Made by a program: the position numbers and the translations under genes | Part shown: positions 1 to 11,731 of the stretch, piece after piece | Layout: each line of letters opens with the position of its first letter | Position numbering within the stretch: the stretch's first letter is position 1 | DNA from: Corythucha ciliata | Lineage: Eukaryota; Arthropoda; Insecta; Hemiptera; Tingidae | Length of the DNA stretch: 64,000 bases | Assembly (NCBI GenBank): GCA_038030265.1 | Contig: CM075937.1 | Location: 6,014,001-6,078,000, forward strand | Direction: 5' to 3' | Notes under the pieces: model-generated | Databases searched by the model: none | What the model was told of the DNA's origin: nothing | What the model saw: the letters and a program-made list of their open reading frames with translations, nothing else

Positions 1-3000
1 TCTTTCCACAATCTTTTGAAGCGTCGGATATTTGTTTTCTCGGAAGATTCGAAGCGGATATAGAGACCCATTGGTAATGAGTGTTTTCTCCTGTGAAAAG
101 CGCCCATGAACCTCTACTACAGCCACGTATAGAATAGGACGGATTTCGCGTATTTGTCAAATAACGTAATTTGGTAATTTAACCACCTCGAGCCTTGTTA
201 TTTGGCTTCAAAACCACAAGATCCCACCTCCCACCTTTACTCCTTCACTCCACCCCTCCCTCCCACCATTTGAGTCAACCAGGAAATCCATTGATTCGCC
301 CAGACATATTCACACTACCCTGTCCACTGATGGCAAGGGCTAATAATGTAAAAATAAAAACCAGGGCAAACCCTTTTTAGGTTCGCCTCATTCACAGTCG
401 ACATCGCAAACTCCAAGAATAAACCTGTTGCGGCTCATTCAGGGTCATTTTTTTTTTTCTTTTTCTGTCGTCTACTACAGAGGCTCTCATAAAGATAACA
501 AGAAACATTTCCCGAATTATTTTGGTCTCCCCTCTTCCACTGTCTCCCTCTGATTGCCGAATTCAGGGTAAACCAGCTCTTATAGGGCCGTTGATTTCTC
601 TGGAATGATGCTCTCCGACCATCGAAGCGTTATCAATCATTGTTTTAAAAAATTGACAGTGATATTAGAAATTCTCTGGACTACTACAAGCCCGAATAGG
701 CGAATCAGTATAGAGATTCCTCAAATAATTATAGCCTATTGATACAAATTATCATAAAGGCCAAATCCAAATGTTTTGTCCTTGTTGATAGCTGTCTAGA
801 TTCCGCGCCGGATAATGAGGGAGAACAAAAATCAATCAATCCTTTCATTAAATGAGATCACCTGTCTTACGTAACTATACAATAATGGTAGCGGACGGTA
901 CGGCAGTAAAAAATAATAATAATAAATAAATAAAAAACAAGTTTTTAAAAACCTGATGGCGTAATTCAGTGATCCCTTTTGTGACGTTTATGAAGAAACT
1001 CTTAACATGGGCCATAATTGAACACCCCCTCCCCCGGCCTTTCTAAAAAGCCTCACCACACCGATTTGAGTAAATAGTCTGACCTTTGAACTTATAATTC
1101 GATTATGCAAGTCTCCAAAACATAATTTCTTGGGACTCCAAGAGTCTAGGAAATTTCCAGCTACAAGAACTGTTAAATTAGAATGATTCTCTAATAGTTT
1201 CTTCATTTGAAACCTCCACCATCCTCCTGAATCAGCCCCCACACGCCACGAAACTTACTCAATTAGACTAATTGTTGACGGTGGAACCCGTAGGGGTTGG
1301 TTAAGGGTCCCTTTTTTTTTCACTCTGTGAAATATGTACGGGGGAAGCACTTTTGTTTATCATTTTGAATTCAAGTCTTCAAGAAGTTCTACCTCCCCTT
1401 TAATAAAGTTTATTATTCGTTGTACGCTTTATTATTTTCTTGCAGCGCGATCCTTTAGACTAGGAGCTACGTGCTCCGTTCGGTCAAAGGTTCCTCTCCC
1501 TCTACCTATCTTTCGCGTACGTTTTTCCTCTCTCAGGTGTTTGCTTATAGAAGAGTACGATGGTGGGAGGGGTGTGAGGGGACGAGGCGTGAGTGTGTTA
1601 TAGGAAATAACATTATAAAGCTTTTCCTTTTGTTCTTTTTCCACAGAAGCCTTTTCCGCCACGGCGGTTCTCCTCACCCCTCCACTCGATATGTCCCCTT
1701 GCTTTACAACAAAACTGAAAAGGGACAGGGCAACTCAAAATACCACTGTTCCTCTCACGACCACCCTGCAACCCCTCCCCCTTTACACCACCGATACATT
1801 CCTATAAAAGAAAACTTAGGACGCCTGCCAACAAAAAAAAACAACCCCGCCCACACCACCACCACGACATCAGTTTTGTTTGATGCTGTGTAATGCACGT
1901 TTATTTAATTCTATATAGAAGGGGGTTGAACTCAGTGACTTTTTTGAAGGTAAAAAAAAAATAGACACTGCACTGATGCCCATGATGGTATTTTGCTACC
2001 TTTATCATCCCATCCCGACTAAAATCCATCCTTCCCCCCCCGCATCGCCATCCGTAAGTTGTCAGATTTACAAAAGAGGACTCCAGTTTCAGAGACGCAT
2101 ATCATAACACGGGCGCTGGGTAACATTTCATTTTACGTTTTGGGGCGAGCGAGAAAAAGGGAAGAAAATTTCTCTTTCTGAACAATAATGCGCGGGAATT
2201 CAGGTCGACTTACAACAAACGTTTAAATTTCATTTCTCAAAATTATTTGAATGAAAATACGCATTGCGGGATAGAAATGGCGAGGAATTATGAACGGGGG
2301 GGGGGGGGTCATTTGAAGAGTTTTTAAAGTTAATGCCCCCACATAAGGTCTTTCGAGCATCCGTCGTCAACAAAACGATGGATATTGTGGGCAGGGGGTT
2401 TTAACTATCCATCATCACTACCGCAGTGAAAGAATTCCGAAAAACACACTGTTTGGATGGGAATCTCACAAATTTGTTTATTCAACTTATAAAAAGGTTT
2501 TTACAACCAAAATAAAGTATTTGGATCCTTTCTAAAGGGTCCGTTTAAAGAGAGGGGCAATTTTCCACAACCCACAGTCACTTTTGTCTTAAAGAGAGTC
2601 AGCTGAGTTAACGGTGAGAGGTCGTTAAACACTGTTTACGAAGCTGCATTATCAGTTTTTATAGAAAGGAATATTCAGTAGAAGTGTTGGGGGGGAGGAG
2701 GGGTTTGTCCACGGAAACTCCACATAAATGGTCGACGCTTAGGCTTAATAACCCCTCCGCCCTGCAGCGCTGGTCCCCGAGCTGGTCTCTGTGCCTGGGT
2801 TTCGGAGAACAATAGTACACCGAAACAGATCAGAGCAGAACAGAATGTTCATCTGTGCTTGATGTGTTCTATCAGTGAAAAAATATTTCGTCATCCGAAG
2901 CTCTGATCATACTGTGCGGGCTTAGCATGATGCTACAACCCGCAATGAAATCCTGTTCGGCTTTCATGCCACTCGTCCCTGAAGAGCTTTAATCACGAAG

Positions 3001-3390
3001 TCATCTCTAGTGCGGGCTGCCGAGAGACGGGAGAGACGGTGGTACCTCTGTGTGATTTCCGTGAAGAAGTTGGAGTCATGGACGTAGCCAGCGGGGGGCA
3101 AGGGTGGGCAGTTGCCCTCCCCTAGAATCAAAAGCGCAGATTTCAAGTTAAAATCCAAAACATTTATAATGATTAAAACTTTCGTAGGACTTGTTCAGCA
3201 ACAGAACCAATTCCTTAAATTTCGCTTACTAATACACACACCAATTTCACTTTTTTTTTCCTTCTTTCTTTCTTTCTTTCTTTGTGAAAACCAAATTTCG
3301 CACACTACAAGCTCTGCCTCACTAAGCAACCAGCCTCTCTGATTTTGACATCTAAAAAAAATCATTTTCCCTGATCTGGCTAACAGGTAC
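1..3390. other. Intergenic stretch, no supported gene
   Basis: I found no exon chain or recognisable protein here; open frames are short and low in complexity. The stretch holds homopolymer and purine/pyrimidine runs (G run near 2298, C run near 2034, TTTC repeats near 3258-3282). Around 3078-3390 there is a possible decayed DNA-transposon copy: a GTAGCCAGCGGGGGGCAAGGG-like left edge (as in many hAT-type termini) and a CTGGCTAAC right edge. That pairing is weak. Confidence 0.4.
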
Positions 3391-3407
3391 AAATTTCTTG
3401 TACATAT
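3391..3407 (+). repeat. Left target-site duplication of the A+B LINE insertion
   Basis: AAATTTCTTGTACATAT occurs here and again, base for base, at 15864-15880. The left copy touches the 3' tail of LINE A. The right copy touches the truncated 5' end of LINE B. Confidence 0.85.
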
Positions 3408-3545
3408 ATTTCATTTCATTTCATTTTTTATTTTATGAACACCACAGTGGTAACATAATCGTCATGAAACGTTTTTGAAGCAACATACTAACATCGGTCG
3501 AAAAAAAAAAATTGAAAACAAGATAACATAATAGGTTTTCGGTGA

Positions 3546-6500
3546 CTAGCTATTTACCTGGTTCAACAGTCTAAAATCTTTATCACATTTCAAATTACAC
3601 GCCAAAAAGGCCTCGATCGAGTAGAACGGGTTGCTCAGTAGATATATTTTAAGATTTTTCTTATACTTTTTAAAGTCCAATTTGCTAAAATCTAACGGTA
3701 ATTTATTGAAAAGCCTAGCGCCGTAACAATTGACACTTGCTTTCGTCTTTTCAATTCGACGTCTAGGGACGACTAATGTATCACAATTTCGGGTCTTATT
3801 ACTATTAATCTTAAAGTGTTTCTGTCGGTAACTTTCGTCATGGAGGTGTAACAGCGACATATAAATATATATACAAGGTAAGGTCATTATTTTTAAAGCT
3901 ACAAAATCAAGACGGCAATCCTCCCTAAAGGCTTTCGAAACTATAATTCGTAAAATCTTGCGCTGCAAGCCAAATATTCTCTTTGAATGGGAACAATGCC
4001 CCCAGCCAAGAATCCCGTAGGAAATCAAGGAATGGAATAGAGCAAAGTATGCGGTTACGAGGACTGGCGCGGAAACGAGCTTCTTCAATGATCGGAAAAG
4101 AAAAATCAGTCTGTTAAGCTTTGCTGCTAATTTATTACAGTGTGGTTCCCAAGTCAGTTGCTCATCCAAAATTACTCCCAGAAATTTGACAGAGGGCGCA
4201 AATTTCCGAGTATCGCGGTTAATCGGAACATCTCGCAACGTAAATGTTACCGAGCAAGTCTTATTTTTATTCAACAAAAGTGAATTATTCCTGAACCAGA
4301 CCTCAGCCACATCCAGCGCCTCAACAGCCCTCTGAGAAACCTCCGAGTAATTATCGCCCTTTATCAGAAGAGTTGTGTCGTCAGCGAAGAGTACGCTTCG
4401 ACAAGGCATGGATGACGGAAAGTCATTAATAAAAATGAGAAAAAGGAGAGGCCCCAGGATAGAGCCCTGAGGCACGCCGTGTTTGACACTCAACGGCTCT
4501 GAGATGTCATTTCCAATTTTAACTGCTTGGAGACGGTCGCTCAAGTAGGACTTGACGAGTTCTATTGCCTCATTCGTGAAGTTATATTTCTTGAGCTTGG
4601 ATATTAGCTTACTATGCGGAACGCAATCAAATGCTTTTTTAAGATCAACAAATATACCTGTCAAGAATTCGCTATGTTCATAAGCTTCTAAAATATTCTC
4701 GACGAGATCCAAAATAGCGTTTGAGCTGCTTTTCCCAGTACGAAAGCCGTATTGCTGACAACAAAATAAGTTATTACTCTCGAGGTAGTCCATTATTCTA
4801 TTCTTCATTAGTTTCTCTAAGACTTTAGAAAACACCGGAAGGATGCTGATAGGCCTGTAGTTCGCTGGATCCGAAGTATCGCCCTCCTTGTGGATCACTG
4901 AGACAACTGCAATTTTTAAAGCACTTGGGAAATGACCAGTCTCGAAACTCTCATTTATTAACGAGGTCAAAGGAGTGATTACATAATCCAAAATACCGAC
5001 CAACACGGGGACCCTCAAACCGTACCAGTCCACCGCCTTACTAATCCTTAGGGACAGAACACACTTTTGTATCTCCAACGCATTTGTCGGGGAAAATTTA
5101 AAGCTTGAAGCAAAGCCACTGTCAGGGCCTAGCTCCTCGGTCTTAGGGTTCGAGTGCCCAGTACCTCCTGAAATATGTTTCTCCACAAAAGAAACAAAAT
5201 AATTATTGAAAGTCGTTGCATCCACGGGAATTCTTGGGCGGTAAGCAGAGCCCTTCCTCTCCTCATTCAGTAGAGACCACACGGCTTTAGGTTTATAATC
5301 AGCTTTTTTGAGCTTACCTTCATTGAAAGCCCTTTTAGCTTTGAGGATTGCATCCTTGTACTCGTATCTTAGTTGCCTTTTCCTAATAATAATTTGTTCA
5401 TTAGTCGAAGAACTGTGAACATTACAAAAATGCCTTAAGTTTTCGCCCATTAAGCGCAGTTCATCCGTGTACCAAGAGCTGTCCTTGTTCGAATGACCTT
5501 TAATTTTTTGTAGCGGGAAGCAAAATCTGAAGAAATATGTTACAATATCAATCAAAATGGTCCATCTAGAATCTAAGGGAAGAAAAGAATTATAGGCAAA
5601 GCTCCAATCTATTGTTGACAAATAGTAACAAAGGTAGTACAAGTTATCTAACTTTAAGGGACGAAACAAGATCGGGTCACATACTTGCTTTTCAGCGGGC
5701 AAGTTACTAAGATAAATTTTCTGTGCCAGATGATCTGACAAACACGGATCTATCTGAGATACTGAACAAGTTATTCCACTAAAGTTCGTGAAAACAACAT
5801 CTAACTGATTTTCTCCTCTCGTGGCCGAGAAATCTTGTAGACTAAACCCAAAAGATGTGAAGAGATCACCCACAGATTTTGCGTTCTTGTCATTCGGGTT
5901 GTTGAAATGCACATTTAAATCTCCAGCTATTAATGTATTTCTCTTATACAACAGGCTAAGGCTTTGCTCAATAACTGTTAAAAATATGTCCATTTTACCC
6001 TGGGGGGGTCTGTATACAGTTACTACATTTATTTGACTATCACTTAACATAGCAGCGGCCATTTCACAATGGTTTTCAACCGACAGACCATTGACGACGA
6101 TGTTTGGGGATGCATTAAGCGTTTGTTTTACCAAGATTGCGACTCCTCCGTGTTCCGATTTTGACCTGGAGTAAGTCGACAAAATCTTGAAGTCTGAGAT
6201 ATTTATGAATTCGTAGTAATCCTCTCTCATCCAAGTTTCAGTTAGCAGAAGCAAATCTAATTGCAAAGAACTCAAGTACGATTCTAGCAAAGTGATTTTA
6301 TTCCTTAACGATCTAATATTATAATGAAGCAGTGCAATCTTGGAATTATTTTCGGTTTCAGGGACCATGTCAATGTCAAGTATCTTTCTAGCTTTAGATT
6401 TTAACTTGCTAGGCGTCTCAGGAGTTACAGTCCTTTGTTTACAAATAATATTATCTTCGATTTCGAAGAAGGTCAAAGCCCCCATGTTTACATCTCTTGA

Positions 6501-6560
6501 CTGAAATTTCCCCCCTTCCTTTTCCATAAAAAACGCCGAATAACAACATTGGGTGGCCAA
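3546..6560 (-). CDS. LINE A ORF2: endonuclease / reverse transcriptase
   Basis: A 1004-residue open frame without stops. An apurinic-type endonuclease occupies roughly residues 70-290, with NIRSL near its start, LLLTETW, AGDLNVHF and the SDHLA catalytic end motif. The reverse transcriptase follows at roughly 520-800, with YRPISILPVFSKVLEK, the VPQGSILGPLLF block and the FADDTTLL active site. The frame overlaps the end of ORF1 by 73 bases, a usual LINE arrangement. All key motifs are present, so this protein could have been functional recently even though ORF1 is truncated. It copies its RNA into nicked chromosomal DNA by target-primed reverse transcription. Confidence 0.92.
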   Translation of the reverse strand: MATQCCYSAFFMEKEGGKFQSRDVNMGALTFFEIEDNIICKQRTVTPETPSKLKSKARKILDIDMVPETENNSKIALLHYNIRSLRNKITLLESYLSSLQLDLLLLTETWMREDYYEFINISDFKILSTYSRSKSEHGGVAILVKQTLNASPNIVVNGLSVENHCEMAAAMLSDSQINVVTVYRPPQGKMDIFLTVIEQSLSLLYKRNTLIAGDLNVHFNNPNDKNAKSVGDLFTSFGFSLQDFSATRGENQLDVVFTNFSGITCSVSQIDPCLSDHLAQKIYLSNLPAEKQVCDPILFRPLKLDNLYYLCYYLSTIDWSFAYNSFLPLDSRWTILIDIVTYFFRFCFPLQKIKGHSNKDSSWYTDELRLMGENLRHFCNVHSSSTNEQIIIRKRQLRYEYKDAILKAKRAFNEGKLKKADYKPKAVWSLLNEERKGSAYRPRIPVDATTFNNYFVSFVEKHISGGTGHSNPKTEELGPDSGFASSFKFSPTNALEIQKCVLSLRISKAVDWYGLRVPVLVGILDYVITPLTSLINESFETGHFPSALKIAVVSVIHKEGDTSDPANYRPISILPVFSKVLEKLMKNRIMDYLESNNLFCCQQYGFRTGKSSSNAILDLVENILEAYEHSEFLTGIFVDLKKAFDCVPHSKLISKLKKYNFTNEAIELVKSYLSDRLQAVKIGNDISEPLSVKHGVPQGSILGPLLFLIFINDFPSSMPCRSVLFADDTTLLIKGDNYSEVSQRAVEALDVAEVWFRNNSLLLNKNKTCSVTFTLRDVPINRDTRKFAPSVKFLGVILDEQLTWEPHCNKLAAKLNRLIFLFRSLKKLVSAPVLVTAYFALFHSLISYGILGWGHCSHSKRIFGLQRKILRIIVSKAFREDCRLDFVALKIMTLPCIYIYMSLLHLHDESYRQKHFKINSNKTRNCDTLVVPRRRIEKTKASVNCYGARLFNKLPLDFSKLDFKKYKKNLKIYLLSNPFYSIEAFLACNLKCDKDFRLLNQVNS

Positions 6561-6949
6561 AAGTCACTTTTCATTATTACATCCTTGTATTCCATATCTA
6601 CACTTAATTTAAAACTGTCGAACGCGCCCTGTGAAACCAGTTTCTCGCAGAAAGCCTCTTTACAGTTGAGTTTTGCTGCAACAAATTTTGAAATTGTTTC
6701 CGGGTCCGTTCCCTTTTGTATTCGTCCAACGTAAATCCAGCATTTCCTCGCCGCCGCAGAAAACGAAGGCGTGATCTCCCCCGTTCCTAAAATGACTCCT
6801 GGCCTATTATGTCTATCATTTTTGTTTATCACTCGTTGTTGTGGAGAATGGCCCACCTTCCCGCCACGGTCGTTTTCAGCTTCCGCGTTTGACGCCGAAT
6901 CTTCTTTTTGAGGAAAAGCTTGTTCCACTGACGGAAGATTGTTGCCCAC
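6488..6949 (-). CDS. LINE A ORF1, C-terminal part only
   Basis: About 150 residues remain, containing an RRM-like stretch (CWIYVGRIQ, followed by a conserved acidic/basic region ending near RFLWKRKGG). It matches the general form of ORF1 RNA-binding proteins of CR1/Jockey-type LINEs. The first in-frame start-like codon is GTG next to the junction with LINE B's tail, so the true N-terminus is missing. It overlaps the ORF2 start. Confidence 0.7.
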   Translation of the reverse strand: MGNNLPSVEQAFPQKEDSASNAEAENDRGGKVGHSPQQRVINKNDRHNRPGVILGTGEITPSFSAAARKCWIYVGRIQKGTDPETISKFVAAKLNCKEAFCEKLVSQGAFDSFKLSVDMEYKDVIMKSDFWPPNVVIRRFLWKRKGGNFSQEM

Positions 6950-6951
6950 AC

Positions 6952-6975
6952 TAGAATAGAATAGAATAGAATAGA
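6952..6975 (+). repeat. TAGAA pentamer repeat, 3' tail of LINE B
   Basis: About five copies of TAGAA (ATTCT on the minus strand) form the 3' terminal tail of LINE B. They lie directly against the truncated 5' end of LINE A. Confidence 0.85.
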
Positions 6976-7128
6976 TGGTTTATTTGTTTTGAGGCTGTCG
7001 CCTATACAAATGAGTTCGCGCTCATATTTAACTAAAAGTTACAGAAAACTAAGAACTTAGAAAACTAATAATTACAGGGTTCGTATAACGAAAAATCAAA
7101 ACATACAACTAACATACTAAAACACAAT

Positions 7129-10087
7129 TTATTGGTTAGACTCAATAAAATCTTTAAACCGCAGAGCGGCAGAAACGTAGTAGTATAAGTCATTGAGGTG
7201 TTTTTTCGACTTAATTGTTAGCAGATTCGTAATATTATCTACGGAACTATCAGACGCAATGTACTCAGAAATATATTTGCTTCTACAAAAATTAAAAATA
7301 GGACACCGTAATAAAAAATGGTACAAATCATCTTCTTCGAATTTGTTACACAGCTGGCACATTTTTTCGCTATCAAAAATAAAAGTCTTCTGATCGAAAT
7401 AAATTCTACAACAATTTGGTCGGCCCAGTCGTAACTGGCTTACCACCCTTTGTTTACAGATTTTTACTCTATACTCCGTCAAATATTCCTGGCCTGTTAT
7501 TAACACATTTATGTGACAATTAAGTGGATTAAATTTCGATTTGTTGGCCGAAACAACGTCACGGTTCGAGTAATATGTAAGTGCCTCCCGACCGATGCGT
7601 TGGACTAATTCTCTCATAACGTCATGGTCGTCCACAAATTTGAGGTCCGCTACGCCCACCTCACTTACTAACAACTTTAACTGTGAAAACCAATTGAATT
7701 TCGTCTCATTAATTTGTCCTCTATCAAGAGCTTATAACCTTCTTAAACAAATGTTTGGCAGGCGGTCAGGGGCCATTTTGTGAATTTTGACCCAGACTTT
7801 AACCGTCCTCTTAATAATTTCGACAGCTATGTGGCAAATACCAGTTTCCAATCTTACCATGTAACATGGAGTTTGACGAGACCAATGAAAAACGGACTTA
7901 AAAAAGGCTTGCGAAATCTTTTCCAGTTTGTTTAAATACAATGGAGCCCAAACCTCTGCATTATACAGCAAAGTGGAATATACAAGTGAATGAAATAACT
8001 TAACTCTAGTGTCCCACGTATCGGCTTTGCACTTGACTAAAATATCACGGGATTTCGCTGACGCCAGTTGCGCTTTCCTGAGAAAGTCCTCCACTGCCAA
8101 CGAAAAAACCCCTGATCTCGAAAAAGTAACCCCAAGATAATTAAAGCTAGAGCATATATCTAACCTTACTCCGTTATAATAAAAATTAACCCCTTCTGCC
8201 ACTTTCCCTCCCCTCTTAAAAGGTAAAACTTTCGTCTTGTCAATGTTAACTTCCAGTGAGTTTAGCTCGCAGTACTTAGATAATAACGACAGTTTTTTAT
8301 TCATACCAACACATCCGTAGTCTAAAATTACTAAGTCATCGGCATAAAGTAACCCAGTTAAATCTTTACTACCCCCTACATCGACACCGTGGCAGGAATT
8401 CGACTCTAAAAAACTAAGTAAATCGTGTATGAATAGGGCAAACAGCAGCGGACTGAGGGAGTCTCCTTGCAACACTCCCATGGTGATATCTATAGTGAAT
8501 TTGTTATGCGCGTCTTCCAGGATTAACTTAGCCTTGTCATAAAGTTTCTTTAAGACATTAATTATTTTTGCAGAGAGACCCAAAGTATAAAGCTTGGCCC
8601 ACAATTTGGAATGATTAACCAGATCAAATGCTCGGCGAAAGTCTACGAATGCCGCATAAACGGTTCGCTTCTTTAGCCTAACACTCATACCCACTGCTGC
8701 ATTTAAAACAAACAAATTATCAAAACAGCCTCTTCCCGGTCTAAAACCATTTTGCTCTTCAGGTAACAATTTCGCCTGGTCAGCCCAGGCCAAAATTCGT
8801 TTAGCCAATACAGACGTAAATATTTTTAAAATACAATTAATAAGGGCAATGCTTCGATAACAGTTCGGATCACTCCGGTCCCCCTTCTTAAATAAATGAA
8901 ATGAACAAATCTCGGCCCATTTATCAGGAATAAATGCCGTAGAAAGAACTGAGTTGAAAAGGTTTAGGACATAATGCTCCCACGATGCCGGCATAATTTT
9001 ATACAATTCATATTTTAAGCCATCGGAGCCTGCAGCTTTTCCTAATTTACAATTTTTAATTACAGTCAGAAGCTCGTCCAAAGTGATATCCTGATCTAAA
9101 ATAGAGTTATAATTACCGATGAAATACGAGTCACAAGATATTCTACTGGGATAAAATTGTAGGTAATTGCTAGCAAAGTCACTTAACGGAATGACATCAT
9201 CAACTCGATTCTTAAACCTAAATTTGTTAATAATAGCCCAAAACGTTTTTGAGTCCCGAGAGTTGGAAAGTTCGTTCAGATTGCTTAGTAAATAATTCTG
9301 CTTCTCCCGTTTAATCGTTAATTTGTAATTTTTTCTGCTATCCACCAATGCCCCGTAACACTCCTCCGAATAGTTATTCTTCCTCAGGGCTTTATACTTT
9401 TCTCGCACTAATTTTTTAGCGGACAGGCAGTGTTGATTGAACCATGGTTTGGAATTGAAATTCTTCACTCCAGAACATTTCTTAATCTTTAGAAGGCCCG
9501 ACTCAATAGCACATGATTTTAAGCAGCTAACCAAGTTTTCGTTAAGCTCATTCGCATTGTCCGAGTTAAAATAAATAGCCTGGGATTTTCTCAAAAGAGA
9601 TTGATAATTTTGTACAGTTTGGTAGTTGATACAAATTATATCTTTTGCTGCTCGGGCATGATTACGAATCTCTGGGGTAACATGTACAGTCTGGCTCGAA
9701 TAGTCGAAACTTAGGCTCAGAGGCAAGTGACTTGAATACTCTGGCACTGGGTTTACTTTAAAAATACTGATTGACTGAATTTAGTCAAGAGTGACCCACA
9801 CTAAATCTACAGTACTAGTACCACGATAAGTAATATCCGTGAACTGACCCGGTGAATCATCGGGGCTTCTGCCATTTAACACTATGAACCCATTACTTTC
9901 CATTGCCTTAACTAATTTACGGCCTCTAGCATTACAGACGGAGTCCAACGATTCTCTTCGATCGTCTACAGTACTACCAAAAAGGAACCCTTCGCTGAAC
10001 TGATTCAAATTTCCAATCCTAGCATTCCAGTCCCCACCGATAATAACGTTACCACAATTTCCATTGTTATTAATAGACAACATTGCT
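7129..10087 (-). pseudogene. LINE B ORF2, RT and C-terminal part with two stops
   Basis: One reading frame runs through this segment with two in-frame TAA codons (9781-9783 and 7732-7734). Reading N to C it holds the endonuclease end (IIGGDWNARIGN, a STVDLVWV block, then YSSHLPL where families usually have SDH). The reverse transcriptase follows (GKAAGSDGLKYE, NGFRPGRGC, LQGDSLSPLLF, YADDLVILD). The C-terminal region has a CCHC-like finger (CQLC, then HFLLRCP). The changed SDH motif and the stops mark it as inactive. The fragment ends where LINE D interrupts it. The RT type differs from LINEs A and C, so B is a different family. Confidence 0.85.
10074..10087 (+). repeat. Target-site duplication of LINE D, left copy
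   Basis: TAGACAACATTGCT is repeated exactly at 11250-11263, immediately after the poly(A) tail of LINE D. Up to two more A residues could belong to it. Confidence 0.9.
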
Positions 10088-11114
10088 GCGGGCGGAGTAC
10101 GTGAAGCGGGGTGTCCAGGTTGGGCACTTGCGTGTTCTGGAGGAAGTTGCATGTAGTGAGGCGGCTGAAGTCGTTACGGATCTCATGCATGTGAGGATGG
10201 ATTTTGAGAAACCCTTTAAGGTCGACATAGGCAACCGCGACCTTTGGGATAAGGGTTTGCCGAGGTTTAAGCCCGGCACGCAAGTATGGTATACTGATGG
10301 ATCTGTGAAGGATGGGGGTGCTGGCATTGGGGTCTTTGGCCCCAGGCTTCAGCATTGGGAGTCCCTTGGGACGACCGCCACCATCTTTCAGGCGTAGATC
10401 TATGCTATAGAAGCCTGTGCGCGGAAGATTAGTGAGAGGGGTCTCCGGAAAGCGAAGATCTTTATCCTGTCTGACAGCCAGGCGGCTCTTAAAACCCTAG
10501 GCTCAAGCGTCGTGAATTCGAAGCTAGTTTGGGGATGTCTTGAAGCCCTCAGGCCTGTGGCAACGGCAAACAGCCTTACTTTGATGTGGGTGCCGGGTCA
10601 CAAGGGGTTTGAGGGGAATGAAATGGCTGATCAACTCGCGAAGAGAGGATCAGAGATGCCTTACGTGGGCCCGGAGCCAAGTATCGGGGTCACGAAGTCC
10701 TTCACGAAGAGGCAGGTGCAGGCGTGGTTGGACGAGAGGCATCGTGAACACTGGGTTAGACAACCAGGTCTCAGGCAGGCCAAGCTCTTTGTCACTCCAA
10801 AGGGACGATCGGAGAAGGGCCTGATCTCTCTGAGCCGAGGAGACCTTAGAATCTTGGTGGGACTGCTAACGGGACATTGTGCCCTTCGATATACACTCAG
10901 ACTAATGGAGAAGTCTGACACGGACATTTGCAGATTTTGCGACCTGGCCGTGGAAACAGCAGAGCACGTACTGTGTGAGTGCCAGGCTCTGGGGCGGTTA
11001 CGCTTTCAACATCTTGGAAATGATGTGCTTCAACCGGAGGACATCTCCAGGATGGCTACGGGAAATATCCTCAACTTCGTTAAGGAGTGGTGGTGGAGGA
11101 CGCTTGAAAACTAG
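10088..11114 (+). pseudogene. LINE D RNase H domain and C-terminus
   Basis: The frame encodes a ribonuclease H1-like domain: WYTDGSVKDGGAGIGV (first Asp), the LSDSQAALKTL block (third Asp) and WVPGHKGFEGNEMADQLAK (His and last Asp). A cysteine/histidine C-terminal finger follows (CRFCDLAVETAEHVLCEC). A TAG at 10396-10398 interrupts the frame just after FQA, where a Glu codon is expected in the IYAIEA block (the RNase H active-site Glu). An RNase H at the C-terminus is typical of I/LOA/R1-type LINEs. The reverse transcriptase was lost by 5' truncation. Confidence 0.88.
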
Positions 11115-11217
11115 CGTCTTTCTTGGCAGGGCAACCTGAGGGGACACCACAATAGATCTTATAGGTCGAGTTTGGTAGGAGATAGTTTCTTCTGGGCTTC
11201 CCTCCCCGTTTAATAAA

Positions 11218-11249
<32 letters not shown>
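10088..11249 (+). mobile_element. LINE D, 5'-truncated R1/LOA/I-like element
   Basis: A plus-strand 3' fragment ends in a 29-A tail (11221-11249) with an AATAAA just before it. It is flanked by the TAGACAACATTGCT duplication, so it is a target-primed insertion into the endonuclease of LINE B. The same 3' end occurs, inverted, at 36573-37055. Confidence 0.9.
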
Positions 11250-11251
<2 letters not shown>

Positions 11252-11393
11252 GACAACATTGCTTTTTCCAAATTGTCAAGACAAGTCTCATCTTCTACCT
11301 GCGGTCTCCAGTAAATATTTCCAACAATGAAAAACTCGCCTCTGAGGTTAATTTTAATGAATAAATTTTGGCAATCCCTGTAAATTAATTGAG

Positions 11394-11396
<3 letters not shown>
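11250..11396 (-). pseudogene. LINE B endonuclease, middle segment
   Basis: This short segment encodes the part of the endonuclease that precedes the GGDWNAR block, including FFIVGNIYWRP, a typical second endonuclease motif. It is bounded by LINE D on one side and the LINE C tail on the other. Confidence 0.75.
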
Positions 11397-11427
<31 letters not shown>

Positions 11428-11731
11428 TTATTATTTTTGACCATACAGGAAAAAAAACACAAGAAAGAGAAAAATACAAGAAAAAAGATTTAGGCCTACC
11501 CCTTAAAAAAGCCAAAAAGGCTTGTGGCAAGGGGCAGAGTTCTGTTCCGTACACTAAAAAAACAAAATCAAAAATAGTTCCTGAATATTTGCAGAGCTAA
11601 AACAAGGATCAAAATTACAAATTACAAAATTACAACAACAAAAACAAAAATATTTCCTGAATATTTGTAGAGCTAACAATGATCAAAATTACAAACTAAG
11701 TTATATAAAAAACTATACAGAATGAGAAAAC

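Larger units (their letters stand above)
3408..6951 (-). mobile_element. LINE A, CR1/Jockey-like non-LTR retrotransposon, 5' truncated
   Basis: This element reads on the minus strand. Its 3' end is a short AAATG repeat tail (plus-strand TTTCATTTCATTTC at 3409-3422). It encodes the C-terminal part of ORF1 followed by an unbroken ORF2. The 5' end stops inside ORF1 at about 6951, where it directly meets the ATTCT-repeat tail of LINE B. It has no target duplication of its own at that end. Clade assignment rests on general resemblance of the endonuclease and reverse transcriptase. Confidence 0.9.

Noticed and set aside
1471..1893. 140-codon open frame on the plus strand
   Set aside because: Low complexity (Ser/Arg, then Pro/Thr), no recognisable domain, and other frames of similar length overlap it.
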